NCBI RefSeq assembly: GCF_900089455.2
Contig: NZ_LT907988.1
Span: 744,001 to 808,000 of the forward strand
Direction: 5' to 3'
Length of the DNA: 64,000 bases
Source: Orrella dioscoreae
GTDB taxonomy: Bacteria > Pseudomonadota > Gammaproteobacteria > Burkholderiales > Burkholderiaceae_B
The notes under the pieces were generated by a model that was not told the origin of the DNA, made no database searches, and saw only the letters and a list, made by a program, of their open reading frames with translations. The translations under genes were made by a program, and so were the position numbers. Numbering within the stretch: position 1 is the stretch's first letter; every line of letters begins with the position of its first letter. Positions 23,014 to 32,076 of this stretch are shown here, in pieces.

Positions 23014-25089
23014 TCAGTGTCCTTTGCGTACGAGCAGCAAGGTGCCGTCGGCTTGCACGACGGCGTCGAAGGGGGAGGTGAGGACGGTGGAGGTTTCGCG
23101 TTCGACGATGATGGCCGGACCGCTGACGCGGTCGCCCGCCGACAGCGCGTCGCGTTCGACGATGGCGCTGTCCTGCTCGCTGCCCAGCGCGGGGTCGAAG
23201 ACCTTGCGGCGGACGCTGGCGCCGACGGGTTTGCCCTGGTCGACGAGAGGCTGGCGCGTGCCTTCGGGATGGATCTCCTGCACCTTGACCGAGAAGGTCA
23301 CGAACTCGATGGCGGGGCCTTCGACCGCGCGGCCGAAGAATTGCGCATAGCGCTCACGGAAGGCGGCCTCGATCATGGCCTCGTCCGCCGGGCTGAACTC
23401 CCGGTCCGGCAGGCTGACCGGGATCTCCCAGCCCTGGCCGGCATAGCGCATGAAGGCGGTGATCTCGCGCCCGACCTCCGCCTGGGTGCCTTCGCGCACG
23501 AAGCCTTCGGCGGTGCGTTTCAGGTCCGCCAGCAGGGTGTTCAGGCCGGCGCTGTCGAAGCCGGCCAGGCGGCAGACCTGCGACGCCACGGCCTCGTAGC
23601 CGAAAGGCGCCTTGAGGAAGCCGATGGCCGAGCCCACGCCCGCGCCGCGGGGCACCAGGCAGCGATCGATGCCGAGCTTCTCGCACAGGCGCGCGGCGTG
23701 CAGGGGCGCCGCGCCGCCGAAGGCGATCATGGTGTTCTCGGCGATGTTCTTGCCGTTCTCGACGGCGTGCACCCGCGCGGCATTGGCCATGTTTTCGTCG
23801 ACGACGTCGCAGATGCCGAAGGCCGCGCCCTGGGCGTCGAGCTGCAGCGGCTCGCCCACGTCCTTCAGCACCGCCGCGCGGGAGGCGTCGGCGGACAGGC
23901 GGATCTTGCCGCCCGCGAAGTTGTCGGGATCGAGCTTGCCCAGCAGCAGGTCGGCGTCGGTGACGCCGGGACGCTGGCCGCCCCGGTCATAGCAGGCCGG
24001 ACCTGGTTCGGAGCCCGCGGATTCCGGCCCCACCTGGATGCGTCCCAGCGCGTCCACCCAGGCCAGCGAGCCGCCGCCCGCGCCGATCTCGATCATCTCG
24101 ATGACGGGAATCGAGATGGGCATGCCCGAGCCCTTGCAGAAGCGATAGGTGCGCGCGACCTCGAAGGTGCGTGCCGTCTGGGGCTGGAAACCCTCGATCA
24201 GGCAGATCTTGGCGGTGGTGCCGCCCATGTCATAGGACACCACGCGCGCCAGGCCGAAGCGGCGCGCGATGTCGGCGGCGAAGATCGCGCCGCCGGCCGG
24301 GCCTGACTCCACGAGACGCACCGGGAACTGCGCGGCCGTGTCCACCGAGATCAGGCCGCCGCCCGAGTGGATCATGTAGACCGGGCAGCGCGCGCCCATT
24401 TCCAGGAGACGGCTTTGCAGGCGCTTCAGGTAGCTGGCCATCAGCGGCCGGACATAGGCGTTCGCGCAGACGGTGTTGAAGCGCTCGAACTCGCGCATCT
24501 GCGGCGACACCTCGGCCGACAGCGAGATCGGGAGGTCGAGCTGGGCCGCGAGGATGTCGCGGGCGCGCCGCTCGTGCGCGTCGTTCATGTAGGCGTGGAT
24601 GAAGCCGATGGCCACCGCGCCATAGCCGCCCGCCTTGATGCGTTGGGCGATGGCGGCCAGGCCTTCCTCGTCCAGCGGCTGGAGCACTTCGCCCTGCGCG
24701 CTGATGCGGCCCTTCACGGTATAGCGGTCTTCGCGCGGAATCAGCGGCGGCGGCAGCGCGATGCCCAGGTCGTATTGCTCGTAGCGGTTCTCGGTGCGCA
24801 TCTCGATCACGTCGCGAAAGCCCTCGGTGGTGACGAAGGCCGTGCGCGCGCCGCGCCGCTCGATCAGCGCGTTGGTGGCCAGCGTGGTGCCGTGGATGAT
24901 CAGGTCCACGTCCGACAGCGCGATGCCGGCGTCCTGCGCCACGATGGCGATGGCGTCGAGGATGCCCTGCTCCGGGGCGGCGTGGTTGGTCAGTACCTTG
25001 GTGGAATAGAGCGTGCCGCGCACGTCGAGCGCGACGTCCGTGAAGGTGCCGCCAATGTCGGCGCCCAGGCGTATGTCTTGACCCATCAT
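23014..25089 (-). CDS. hyuA: Hydantoinase A / 5-oxoprolinase family subunit (HyuA)
   Basis: A 691-residue ATPase-type subunit. N-terminal ASKHA signature LGADIGGTFTDVALDVRGTL, then LIIHGTTLATNALIERRGAR and FVTTEGFRDVIEMRTENRYE. Further on come the metal/ATP region VSYDMGGTTAKICLIEG and EIGAGGGSLAWVDALGRIQV-like GPESAGSEPGPACYDRGG. The ATG at 25089 overlaps the TPP-enzyme stop in an ATGA junction and is preceded by AAAGGAA; a second ATG follows immediately. It is the phosphorylating partner of HyuB. The natural substrate (hydantoin, oxoproline, N-methyl amide or ketone) cannot be decided from the sequence. Confidence 0.93.
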   Translation of the reverse strand: MMGQDIRLGADIGGTFTDVALDVRGTLYSTKVLTNHAAPEQGILDAIAIVAQDAGIALSDVDLIIHGTTLATNALIERRGARTAFVTTEGFRDVIEMRTENRYEQYDLGIALPPPLIPREDRYTVKGRISAQGEVLQPLDEEGLAAIAQRIKAGGYGAVAIGFIHAYMNDAHERRARDILAAQLDLPISLSAEVSPQMREFERFNTVCANAYVRPLMASYLKRLQSRLLEMGARCPVYMIHSGGGLISVDTAAQFPVRLVESGPAGGAIFAADIARRFGLARVVSYDMGGTTAKICLIEGFQPQTARTFEVARTYRFCKGSGMPISIPVIEMIEIGAGGGSLAWVDALGRIQVGPESAGSEPGPACYDRGGQRPGVTDADLLLGKLDPDNFAGGKIRLSADASRAAVLKDVGEPLQLDAQGAAFGICDVVDENMANAARVHAVENGKNIAENTMIAFGGAAPLHAARLCEKLGIDRCLVPRGAGVGSAIGFLKAPFGYEAVASQVCRLAGFDSAGLNTLLADLKRTAEGFVREGTQAEVGREITAFMRYAGQGWEIPVSLPDREFSPADEAMIEAAFRERYAQFFGRAVEGPAIEFVTFSVKVQEIHPEGTRQPLVDQGKPVGASVRRKVFDPALGSEQDSAIVERDALSAGDRVSGPAIIVERETSTVLTSPFDAVVQADGTLLLVRKGH

Positions 25090-26768
25090 GAGGTGGTTTC
25101 CTTTGCGGCAAGCGCCTGCTGGCGCATCTGGCTCAGCGTCTGGCGAGGGGTGATGGCTTCGGGCGAAATGGCCAGGTCGAGCAGCGCGCCGGTGCGCGAG
25201 GCGCGCGCGCGGGCGAAGGCGGCCGCGAACTCGCTGGTGTGCTGCACGCGCTCGGCGTGCAGGCCATAGGCCTGGGCCAGCGTGACGAAGTCCGGGTTGC
25301 GCGACATGGTGGTGCCGTGCACCCGCTCGGGATAATGGCGTTCCTGGTGCGCGCGGATGGTGCCGTAGATGCCGTTGTTGATGAGCAGGATGATGGGCTG
25401 CGCGTCGGCCTGCAGCGCGGTGGCCAGTTCGGCGCAGTTCATCTGGAAATCCCCGTCGCCGGCAAAGCACACCACGGTGCGCGTCGGATGCACGAGCCTG
25501 GCGGCGATGGCGGCGGGCAGGCCGTAGCCCATGGCGCCCGATTGCGGGCCCAGCAGCCGCGCGCGCGGTCCATAGCGGAAGAACTTGCCCGGCCACACGG
25601 CGAAATTGCCTGCGCCGTTGGTCAGGATGGCGTCCTCGGGCAGGGTGTCGCGCAGATGGGCGCAGACCTTGCCCATGTCCACGGGCGAAGGCAGGTCGGG
25701 CAGGTCGAAGCCCGCTTCATAGGCCTGGCGGGCCGAGGCGCGCCAGTCGGCCCAGCCGCCTTGCACCGGCGCAAGCTCGCCCAGGGCGCGCGCGAAGGCG
25801 TTGGGCCCGGCCTGGATGGCCAGCGCGGGCCGGTAGACCTTGCCCAGCTCCAGGTCGCTGGCGTGCACGTGGATGAGCGTTTGCGCAGGTTCCGGCACCG
25901 ACAGCAGGGTATAGCCTTCGGTGGAGTTCTCGCCGAATCGGTTGTTGATGGCCAGGATCACGTCGGCATCGCGCAGCAGCGTCCTGACGGCGGGGCTCAT
26001 GCCCACGCCGGCTTCGCCGCAGAACACGGGAGAGTGGTTGTCGAACTGGTCCTGGTAGCGGAACACGGCGACGACGGGGATGTCGGAGGCCTCGGCGAAC
26101 CGCTGGATGGGCGCGGTGCCCTGGTCTTCCCAGTTGCAGCCGCCCAGCAGGATGACCGGCCTGCGCGCGGTCGTCAGATAGGCGCGCAGCGCCCGCAACG
26201 GGCGTTCCGCCGGCGCGGGCTCATGCACCTGCACGGGGCCGCGCAGCGGTTCCACCGTGGTGCGCGCGGTCAGCATGTCCTCGGGCAGGGCGATGACTAC
26301 CGGTCCGGGCCGGCCCGACACGGCCATGGTCCATGCCCGCGACAGGATCTCGGGAATGCGGTCGACGTCGTCGATCTCGACCGCCCATTTGGCCAGCGCG
26401 CCGAAAGCCGCGCGATAGTCGACCTCCTGGAAGGCCTCGCGGCCCTTCATGTCGGTGCCGACCTGGCCCACGAACAGAAGCATGGGCGCGCTGTCCTGCA
26501 GGGCCGTGTGCACGCCGATCGAGGCGTTGGTGGCGCCGGGCCCGCGCGTGACGAAACAGATGCCCGGCCTGCGGGTGAGCTTGCCGTAGGCCGCCGCCAT
26601 GAAGGCGGCGCCTCCTTCGTTGCGGCACAGGACATAGTCCAGTTTCCCCGCCGTGTCGTGCAGTGCGTCCAGCACGGCCAGGTAGCTTTCCCCTGGCACG
26701 CCGAAGCTCTTGGTCGCGCCCAGTGCAAGCAGGCTGTCGACCAATAGTTTTCCCCCGTTTCTATGCAT
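25086..26768 (-). CDS. Thiamine-diphosphate-dependent enzyme, acetolactate-synthase-like
   Basis: A 560-residue enzyme with the three domains of the acetolactate synthase/benzoylformate decarboxylase family. Domain 1 has the catalytic glutamate in CRNEGGAAFMAAAYGKLT (residue 51) and GICFVTRGPGATNASIGVHT. The central domain is about 190-330. Domain 3 has the ThDP motif CFAGDGDFQMNCAELATALQ through LLINNGIYGTIRA. The start at 26768 gives the family-typical MHRNGGKLLVDSLLALGATK; the frame extends upstream without protein-like content. As first gene of the operon it probably handles a 2-oxo acid or aldehyde formed downstream of the HyuA/HyuB and aminotransferase steps. True acetolactate synthase is less likely because no regulatory subunit gene is present. 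Confidence 0.9.
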   Translation of the reverse strand: MHRNGGKLLVDSLLALGATKSFGVPGESYLAVLDALHDTAGKLDYVLCRNEGGAAFMAAAYGKLTRRPGICFVTRGPGATNASIGVHTALQDSAPMLLFVGQVGTDMKGREAFQEVDYRAAFGALAKWAVEIDDVDRIPEILSRAWTMAVSGRPGPVVIALPEDMLTARTTVEPLRGPVQVHEPAPAERPLRALRAYLTTARRPVILLGGCNWEDQGTAPIQRFAEASDIPVVAVFRYQDQFDNHSPVFCGEAGVGMSPAVRTLLRDADVILAINNRFGENSTEGYTLLSVPEPAQTLIHVHASDLELGKVYRPALAIQAGPNAFARALGELAPVQGGWADWRASARQAYEAGFDLPDLPSPVDMGKVCAHLRDTLPEDAILTNGAGNFAVWPGKFFRYGPRARLLGPQSGAMGYGLPAAIAARLVHPTRTVVCFAGDGDFQMNCAELATALQADAQPIILLINNGIYGTIRAHQERHYPERVHGTTMSRNPDFVTLAQAYGLHAERVQHTSEFAAAFARARASRTGALLDLAISPEAITPRQTLSQMRQQALAAKETTS

Positions 26769-27368
26769 GGTGTTCCCTATCGTGATGTCGGGTTTGCATC
26801 GCGCGACCCGCCGTCGGCGCCGTGCGCAGGGCAGGTCTTGCAGCCAGTGATCATGCGCTTGGGGCGTGACGGTTGAAAACCAAGAAATTGCGTTTTTGAA
26901 CAAGTATTACTTGTTTGATGTGCCGCGAAATCGGCGCAAGAATTTGCATGCCTGTGGCGTGTTTGCTGCATCGCCGCAAACGCTGTCCGGACAGGCAGGT
27001 GGTTCACCGGAATGGGGCATGGCGCGTGCCACGCCAGGGTGCAGTCGAGGGTGTCTGGGCATCGGGCCCGAGGGCGTATGCGTACTGTGTTCAACAACTT
27101 CATGCCTGTCTGGAAGCCAAGCCTGGCGTGGTATTTCGCCAGGTGCCGGGTTCGCGGTGGCGTCCCTTCCATCACTCTGTCTTCCCGTGTCCTTGTGGCT
27201 GCCGGCATTGCCTGGCGGCCCGGTGGCGTGCGTGTCCGGCATGCAGGAAGGACCGCTTGCGGCGATGGCGCATCGCATCAGGATGCGCCGATGCCTTGAC
27301 CGATTTTTTCCATCGAAGGTCCACAGGACCGCTGCCAATAAAGGCAACTAAAACAAGGGGAATCAACC
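26769..27368. other. 600-bp divergent control region of the catabolic locus
   Basis: No convincing gene: the only long open frame (plus strand, 26866-27351) is rich in Cys, Trp and Gly and lacks a ribosome-binding site. AT-rich DNA at about 26878-26950 contains the palindrome described separately. The 400 bp nearest dctP are GC-richer and could hold an untranslated leader; AAGGGG at 27355-27360 is the dctP ribosome-binding site. Confidence 0.55.
26899..26915. promoter_or_regulatory. Perfect 17-bp palindrome, candidate operator
   Basis: AACAAGTA-T-TACTTGTT is perfectly symmetric. It lies 131 bp upstream of the TPP-enzyme start and 454 bp upstream of dctP, in the shared regulatory DNA. The length fits a dimeric regulator; the GcvA-like LysR of the operon is the only regulator nearby, although the compact symmetry would also suit a GntR-family protein encoded elsewhere. 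Confidence 0.6.
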
Positions 27369-28361
27369 ATGCGAGCAATTGCAAAATGGGCGGCTGCGTT
27401 CACGCTGGCGCTGCCGGCGGCAATGGCCGGTGCCAACACCACCTGGACCATGGCCACCGGGTATCCGGAAAGCAGTTTCTTCACCCAGAACATCCGTCAG
27501 TTCATCAGCGAGGTCGAGAAGGAAAGCGGCGGGCGCCTGAAGATCGACCTGCGTCCCAACGACACCCTGATCAAGCACGACGCGATCAAGCGCGCGGTGC
27601 AGACGGGGCAGATCCAGGCGGGCGAAGTGCGCCTGGGCGTCTATGGCAACGAAGACCCGATGTACGTCCTGGACGGCCTGCCCAACATCGCCGGCAACTA
27701 TGAAGAGGCATGGCAGTTGATGCAGGCGCAGGCGCCCTACTTCGAGAAGATCCTGGGGCGGCACAATCTGCGTGCCATCACCTACGTGGCCTGGCCCGGA
27801 CAGGGCTTCTACACCAAGACGCCGGTCGCGTCGCCGGCAGATTTCAAGGGCAAGCGCCTGCGGATCTATTCCCAGCCCACGCTCAAGATGGGGCAGATGC
27901 TGGGCTTCCAGGCCACCATCCTGCCCTTCGCGGAAGTGCCGCAGGCCTTCGCCACCGGCCTGATCGACTCCCTGTTCACCAGCGCGCAGACCGGCATCGA
28001 CACGCAGGCCTGGGACAACGTGAAGTACTTCATGTACACGGGCACGCTGCACAACAAGAACATGGTCATCGTCAATGACCGCGCCTTCAAGCGCCTGGAC
28101 GATGACCTGCAGAAGATCGTGCTGGTCGCGGGCGAGCGCGCATCCAGGCGCGGCTTCGACATGAGCCGCAAGGCGGGCGACGAGACCATTGCCACGCTGC
28201 GCGCCAATGGCATGGAGGTGTCCGAGGCGCCCGACTCCATCCAGAAGCAGTTGGGCGAGGTCGGCGAGACGATGATGGCCGAGTGGCGCAAGACGGCCAA
28301 TCCCGAGCAGCAGAAGGTGCTCGACGATTACCTGGGGATGAAGAAGCAGGCGGGGAACTGA
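27369..28361 (+). CDS. dctP: TRAP transporter solute-binding protein, DctP family
   Basis: A 330-residue periplasmic protein with signal peptide MRAIAKWAAAFTLALPAAMA cleaved near AGA-NTT. The mature chain has the DctP fold: YPESSFFTQNIRQFISEVEK, FKGKRLRIYSQPTLKMGQML with the carboxylate-binding arginine expected in RLRIYS, and LPFAEVPQAFATGLIDSLFT. It binds an organic acid and passes it to the small and large membrane subunits encoded next. AAGGGG precedes the start. The divergent degradative operon suggests that the imported compound is its substrate. Confidence 0.94.
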   Translation: MRAIAKWAAAFTLALPAAMAGANTTWTMATGYPESSFFTQNIRQFISEVEKESGGRLKIDLRPNDTLIKHDAIKRAVQTGQIQAGEVRLGVYGNEDPMYVLDGLPNIAGNYEEAWQLMQAQAPYFEKILGRHNLRAITYVAWPGQGFYTKTPVASPADFKGKRLRIYSQPTLKMGQMLGFQATILPFAEVPQAFATGLIDSLFTSAQTGIDTQAWDNVKYFMYTGTLHNKNMVIVNDRAFKRLDDDLQKIVLVAGERASRRGFDMSRKAGDETIATLRANGMEVSEAPDSIQKQLGEVGETMMAEWRKTANPEQQKVLDDYLGMKKQAGN

Positions 28362-28364
28362 GCC

Positions 28365-28874
28365 ATGCGCACCTTTCTGAATGGCCTGTACAAGGCCAGC
28401 GGACTGGCGGCGGCCATGTTCATGGCGGGCATCGGGCTGGCGGTGCTGGCGCAGGTGTTCGGCCGGATGCTGGGCATGACTGCGGATGCCACCGAACTGT
28501 CGGGCTTCTTCATGGCGGCGGCCACCTTCCTGGGCCTGGCCTATACCTTTCGCGACGGCGGCCATATCCGCATCGGTCTGCTGGTGACGCGGCTGGAAGG
28601 CCGGGCGCGCAAGGCCTTCGAACTCTGGAGCTGCCTGGTGGGCGCGGGGCTGGCGGCGTACACCTCGGTGTACGCCGTGATCTTCGCCTTCGAGTCGCAT
28701 GAGTTCAACGACATCAGTCCGGGGCTGCTGGCGATTCCGTTCTGGATTCCGCAGGCGGGCATGGCGGCGGGCCTGGTCATCCTGACCGTGGCGTTGCTCG
28801 ATGCCGCATGGGCGGTGGCGCATGGCCGCAAGGCCGGCTACGAACGCAACGAGGATGCGGTGCTGGGCGAATGA
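28365..28874 (+). CDS. dctQ: TRAP transporter small permease subunit, DctQ family
   Basis: A 169-residue membrane protein with four predicted helices. It starts MRTFLNGLYKASGLAAAMFM and contains the DctQ-typical ELSGFFMAAATFLGLAYTFR and GGHIRIGLLVTRLEGRARKA. It begins 3 nt after dctP. The small subunit binds the large one and is required for sodium-coupled uptake. Confidence 0.93.
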   Translation: MRTFLNGLYKASGLAAAMFMAGIGLAVLAQVFGRMLGMTADATELSGFFMAAATFLGLAYTFRDGGHIRIGLLVTRLEGRARKAFELWSCLVGAGLAAYTSVYAVIFAFESHEFNDISPGLLAIPFWIPQAGMAAGLVILTVALLDAAWAVAHGRKAGYERNEDAVLGE

Positions 28875-28898
28875 GCCCGGCATCCGAAGGTGAAAACA

Positions 28899-30209
28899 AT
28901 GGGTGAATCAACAACGTTGCTGGCCGGCCTGGTCATGCTGGTGGCCCTGCTGTTGCTGCTGGCAAGCGGACTGTGGGTGTCGCTGTCGCTGCTGGCCATC
29001 AGCATGCTGGGCCTGGTGCTGTTCACGGACACGCCGGTGGGCTCGCTGGTGGTCTCGACCATCTGGGATGCCAGCTGGTCATGGGCGATGACGGCCTTGC
29101 CGCTGTTCATCTGGATGGGCGAGATCCTGTTCCGGACGCGCCTGTCCGAGGACATGTTCAAGGGCCTTGCGCCCTGGGTGAACTGGATGCCCGGACGCTT
29201 GCTGCACGTCAACGTGCTGGGCTGCGGCATGATGGCGGCCGTGGCGGGGTCATCGTCGGTCACGTGCGCCACGGTGGCGCGCATGGCCTTGCCCGAGCTC
29301 AAGCGGCGCGGCTATCACGAGGGCATGATGCTGGGGACGCTGGCGGGCTCGGGCACGCTGGGCCTGATGATTCCCCCGTCCATCATCATGATCGTCTATG
29401 GGGTGACGGCGCAGCAGTCCGTGGCGCGGCTCTTCATGGCGGGCATCCTGCCTGGCATGCTGCTGATGGCGCTCTTCATGGGCTACGTGATGCTGTGGTC
29501 GGCGCTCAATCCGGACGAGGTGCCGCCGCGCGACCCGCCGATGCCGTTCGGGGCCAAGCTGTGGAACTCGCGCCGCCTGATCCCGGTGGTGCTGCTGATC
29601 GTCGCGGTGATCGGCACGATCTACGGCGGCGTGGCGACGCCCACCGAGGCCGCCACCTTCGGCGTGCTGGGCGCCCTGGTGCTGGCCGCGGCCACGGGCG
29701 GGCTGACCTTGCGCAGCATGGGCGAGAGCCTGCTCTCGGCGATGAAGATATCCTGCATGATCTCGTTCATCGTGGCGTGCGCGGCGGTGCTGTCCATCAC
29801 CGTGGGCTTCCTGGGCATTCCGCAGGTGCTGGCCGCCGCCGTGCAGGCGATGGAACTGTCGCCGATGATGCTGCTGGTGGTGCTGACGGTGTGCTTCCTG
29901 GTGCTGGGCTGCTTCCTGGAGGGCATCTCCATCCTGGTGCTCAGCAGCGCGGTGGTGCTGCCGATGGTGCAGGCCGCGGGCATCGACCTGCTGTGGTTCG
30001 GCATCTACATCATCATCGTGATCGAGATCGCGCAGCTCACGCCGCCGCTGGGCTTCAACCTGTTCGTGCTGCAGTCCATGACAGGGCGGGACATCTGGCG
30101 CGTGACGATGGCCTCGCTGCCCTTCATCGGCCTGTTGCTGCTGGCGGTCGTGCTGATCACCGTGTTCCCGGAGATCGTCACGGCCGTGCCGGACATGATG
30201 ATGCGATGA
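28899..30209 (+). CDS. dctM: TRAP transporter large permease subunit, DctM family
   Basis: A 436-residue integral membrane protein with about twelve helices. Signature segments are MTALPLFIWMGEILFRTRLS, GCGMMAAVAGSSSVTCATVA, LGTLAGSGTLGLMIPPSIIM and ITPPLGFNLFVL-like QLTPPLGFNLFVLQSMTGRD. The ATG at 28899 follows GAAGG; GTG at 28890 is in frame but overlaps that site. It is the sodium-coupled channel subunit of the TRAP system and ends 31 nt before the convergent phosphodiesterase gene. Confidence 0.94.
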   Translation: MGESTTLLAGLVMLVALLLLLASGLWVSLSLLAISMLGLVLFTDTPVGSLVVSTIWDASWSWAMTALPLFIWMGEILFRTRLSEDMFKGLAPWVNWMPGRLLHVNVLGCGMMAAVAGSSSVTCATVARMALPELKRRGYHEGMMLGTLAGSGTLGLMIPPSIIMIVYGVTAQQSVARLFMAGILPGMLLMALFMGYVMLWSALNPDEVPPRDPPMPFGAKLWNSRRLIPVVLLIVAVIGTIYGGVATPTEAATFGVLGALVLAAATGGLTLRSMGESLLSAMKISCMISFIVACAAVLSITVGFLGIPQVLAAAVQAMELSPMMLLVVLTVCFLVLGCFLEGISILVLSSAVVLPMVQAAGIDLLWFGIYIIIVIEIAQLTPPLGFNLFVLQSMTGRDIWRVTMASLPFIGLLLLAVVLITVFPEIVTAVPDMMMR

Positions 30210-30240
30210 CGCCGGAGCGGGTTGGCTGGCGTGTCCCGGT

Positions 30241-31863
30241 TCAGCCCGCGCTCGGGCTGGCCGGCGGAGGCGTCAAGCCGGTCGCCTCGGTGTCCGGCGG
30301 CGGCGCGGTCCGGCGCTGGTTGCGTGCCTTGTAGAACGCCAGGAACGCTTCCAGCGGCAAGGCCTTCGAATACAGCCAGCCCTGCACGAACTGCACCCCT
30401 GCTTCGCGCAGATAGGCCTCCTGCGCCGCGGTTTCCACGCCTTCGGCCACGATCCGGAACCTGAGGCCGTGGGCCATGCTGATGATGTGCGGCACGACGA
30501 TGCTGGTGGCGGCCTGCGTGCCGATCGCGTCCACGAAGGATTTGTCGATCTTCAGCGCGTCCAGCGGCAGGGTCTGCAGCAGGGACAGGCTGGAATAGCC
30601 GGTGCCGAAATCGTCGATCGCGATGGCATGGCCGGCCTGCCGGGCCTGGTCGATGGTGGCTCGCGCGGCATTGACGTCCATGAACCCGCTCTCGGTCGCT
30701 TCCAGCCAGACTTGCGTGGGCGCGACACCGGCGCCGCGCAGGGCGCGTGACAGCACGGGCAGGAAGCGGCCCGACTGCATGTCGCAGGCGGCGATGTTGA
30801 TGGCCACGTGCATGGACGGCTCCCGGCGCAGCATGCTGGCCAGGTCGTCGACCACGCGCTGGATGACGAGATCGGTCAGGGGTTCGATCAGGCCGGTGCG
30901 TTCCGCCAGCGGGATGAACATGTCCGGCGGCACGAAGGAGCCATCGGGCTGTCGCCAGCGCACCAGGGCTTCGGCGCCGGCGCACTGTCCCGTCGCCAGT
31001 TCGATGATGGGCTGGTAGTGGGTGACGAAAGCCTTGCGTTTGATGGCCAGTTGCAGCGCGCCCTGGGGCGACAGGTGCTGCCGCGAAATCCAGACGACCA
31101 GGCCGATGAGGATGACGGACATGCCCGCGCCCAGCGGAATCAGCAGGAGCAGCTCCTGGTCCATGCGGTCGAAGGCGGTCGAGCGGTCCGTGATGGCAAA
31201 GGCGCGGAAGTGCGTGTTCTCGGCGCTGGCGTACATCAGGTCCTGGTCGTGTCCGTCCGCCAGGCCGCGGGCGAGCGCCTGGGACAGGGCGCCGTCCGCC
31301 TTGCGGCTCATGGCGATCAGCTGTCCGTCCAGGGTGGCCAGGCCCAGCGTCATCTTTGTGTCCGTCAGCACGTCCACCAGCCGTTCGTGTTTCATCAGGA
31401 CGTTGTAGTCGCCCCGGGAGATGGCCAGCAGAGGGGCGCCGCCGGTGACGAAGGGCGTGATGTGCAGGTAAAGGGCATAGCCGTCGACCAGGGTGGCGCT
31501 GGGCACGCCGATGCCGATGTCCTGCTGGACGGGGCCCCAGCTGGTGCAGGCAAGCTGTCCATCGACGAAATAACCGATCTCGTCGACGGACTGCGAGTCG
31601 ATGGTGAGTTCCCGCATGCGCGCGATGTGGGCCGGCGAACAGGCGGCCCAGGCGTCCTGTTCGAGCATGTCGAAGACATGCCGGGCCTGGCTGAAGTTCT
31701 GTTCGGCGCGCTGCAGCGTCCAGCCGCTGTAGGCCTTCAGGTGCTCGGTTTCAACCTGGATGGCGCGATGGCGCGCATAGCCCGCGATCGACAGCAGGGG
31801 GATGACGGCGGCCAGTATGGCGGCGACGGTCGCTATGACAACGATGCTGCGTCGATTCATCAT
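30241..31863 (-). CDS. Cyclic-di-GMP phosphodiesterase with periplasmic CSS sensor and EAL domain
   Basis: A 540-residue inner-membrane enzyme. Helix 1 is at about 7-28; the periplasmic CSS domain follows with Cys75 (AWAACSPAHIA) and Cys106 (GQLACTSWG); helix 2 is at about 237-260; the EAL domain is at about 275-515. Catalytic residues are present: Glu298 (GAEALVRW), Asn356, Glu388 (WLEATES), Asp417-Asp418 (IDDFGTGYSS), Lys438, Glu474 (AEGVET) and Gln494. It should hydrolyse c-di-GMP, with activity tuned by a disulfide or its reduction as in PdeC-type enzymes. There is no GGDEF domain. Two adjacent ATGs, at 31863 and 31860, are possible starts. Confidence 0.93.
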   Translation of the reverse strand: MMNRRSIVVIATVAAILAAVIPLLSIAGYARHRAIQVETEHLKAYSGWTLQRAEQNFSQARHVFDMLEQDAWAACSPAHIARMRELTIDSQSVDEIGYFVDGQLACTSWGPVQQDIGIGVPSATLVDGYALYLHITPFVTGGAPLLAISRGDYNVLMKHERLVDVLTDTKMTLGLATLDGQLIAMSRKADGALSQALARGLADGHDQDLMYASAENTHFRAFAITDRSTAFDRMDQELLLLIPLGAGMSVILIGLVVWISRQHLSPQGALQLAIKRKAFVTHYQPIIELATGQCAGAEALVRWRQPDGSFVPPDMFIPLAERTGLIEPLTDLVIQRVVDDLASMLRREPSMHVAINIAACDMQSGRFLPVLSRALRGAGVAPTQVWLEATESGFMDVNAARATIDQARQAGHAIAIDDFGTGYSSLSLLQTLPLDALKIDKSFVDAIGTQAATSIVVPHIISMAHGLRFRIVAEGVETAAQEAYLREAGVQFVQGWLYSKALPLEAFLAFYKARNQRRTAPPPDTEATGLTPPPASPSAG

Positions 31864-31993
31864 GTATCCCGTTACCTGGCCGGTTGATCGAAGCGGAGTG
31901 TAGCCGCGGGGAGGATGGATTTGCCGTTTTTCGCCGAAGATCAACGGCCGATATACCCCTTTCACGGTACTGTGCCGCCCGGGCACGCAGGCA

Positions 31994-31999
31994 TAGAAT
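31994..31999 (+). promoter_or_regulatory. Candidate -10 box for the sensor-kinase unit
   Basis: TAGAAT in the context GGCATAGAATGC. Initiation would be expected at about 32006, only 2 nt before the ATG of the 22-codon ORF, making that ORF nearly leaderless. Similar boxes precede TreS (TAGAGT, 34815-34820) and ribD (TACAAT, 8047-8052). Confidence 0.4.
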
Positions 32000-32007
32000 G
32001 CGTGTCC

Positions 32008-32076
32008 ATGACCGTCCTCGTCCACGCCGCCGGCGCCGCAGTGCGCGTTGCCCGCTTTCGCGCAGCGGGCGGCTGA
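32008..32076 (+). CDS. Possible 22-codon leader ORF overlapping the kinase start
   Basis: ATG at 32008 reads MTVLVHAAGAAVRVARFRAA-GG and stops at TGA 32074-32076, whose last base is the first of the kinase ATG (TGATG). The arrangement is typical of translational coupling by re-initiation. No homology is recognised; it may be a regulatory leader or a chance ORF. Confidence 0.35.
   Translation: MTVLVHAAGAAVRVARFRAAGG

Noticed and set aside
21520-24306. Plus-strand open frame of 928 codons over hyuA and hyuB
   Set aside because: Antisense to two genes with clear family motifs and coupled starts.
25086-26768. Acetolactate synthase large subunit (ilvB/ilvG)
   Set aside because: Fold matches, but there is no small subunit gene and the operon is catabolic, so a specific name is not justified.
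26866-27351. Plus-strand open frame of 161 codons before dctP
   Set aside because: GTG start without a ribosome-binding site, odd composition, and it overlaps the regulatory palindrome.
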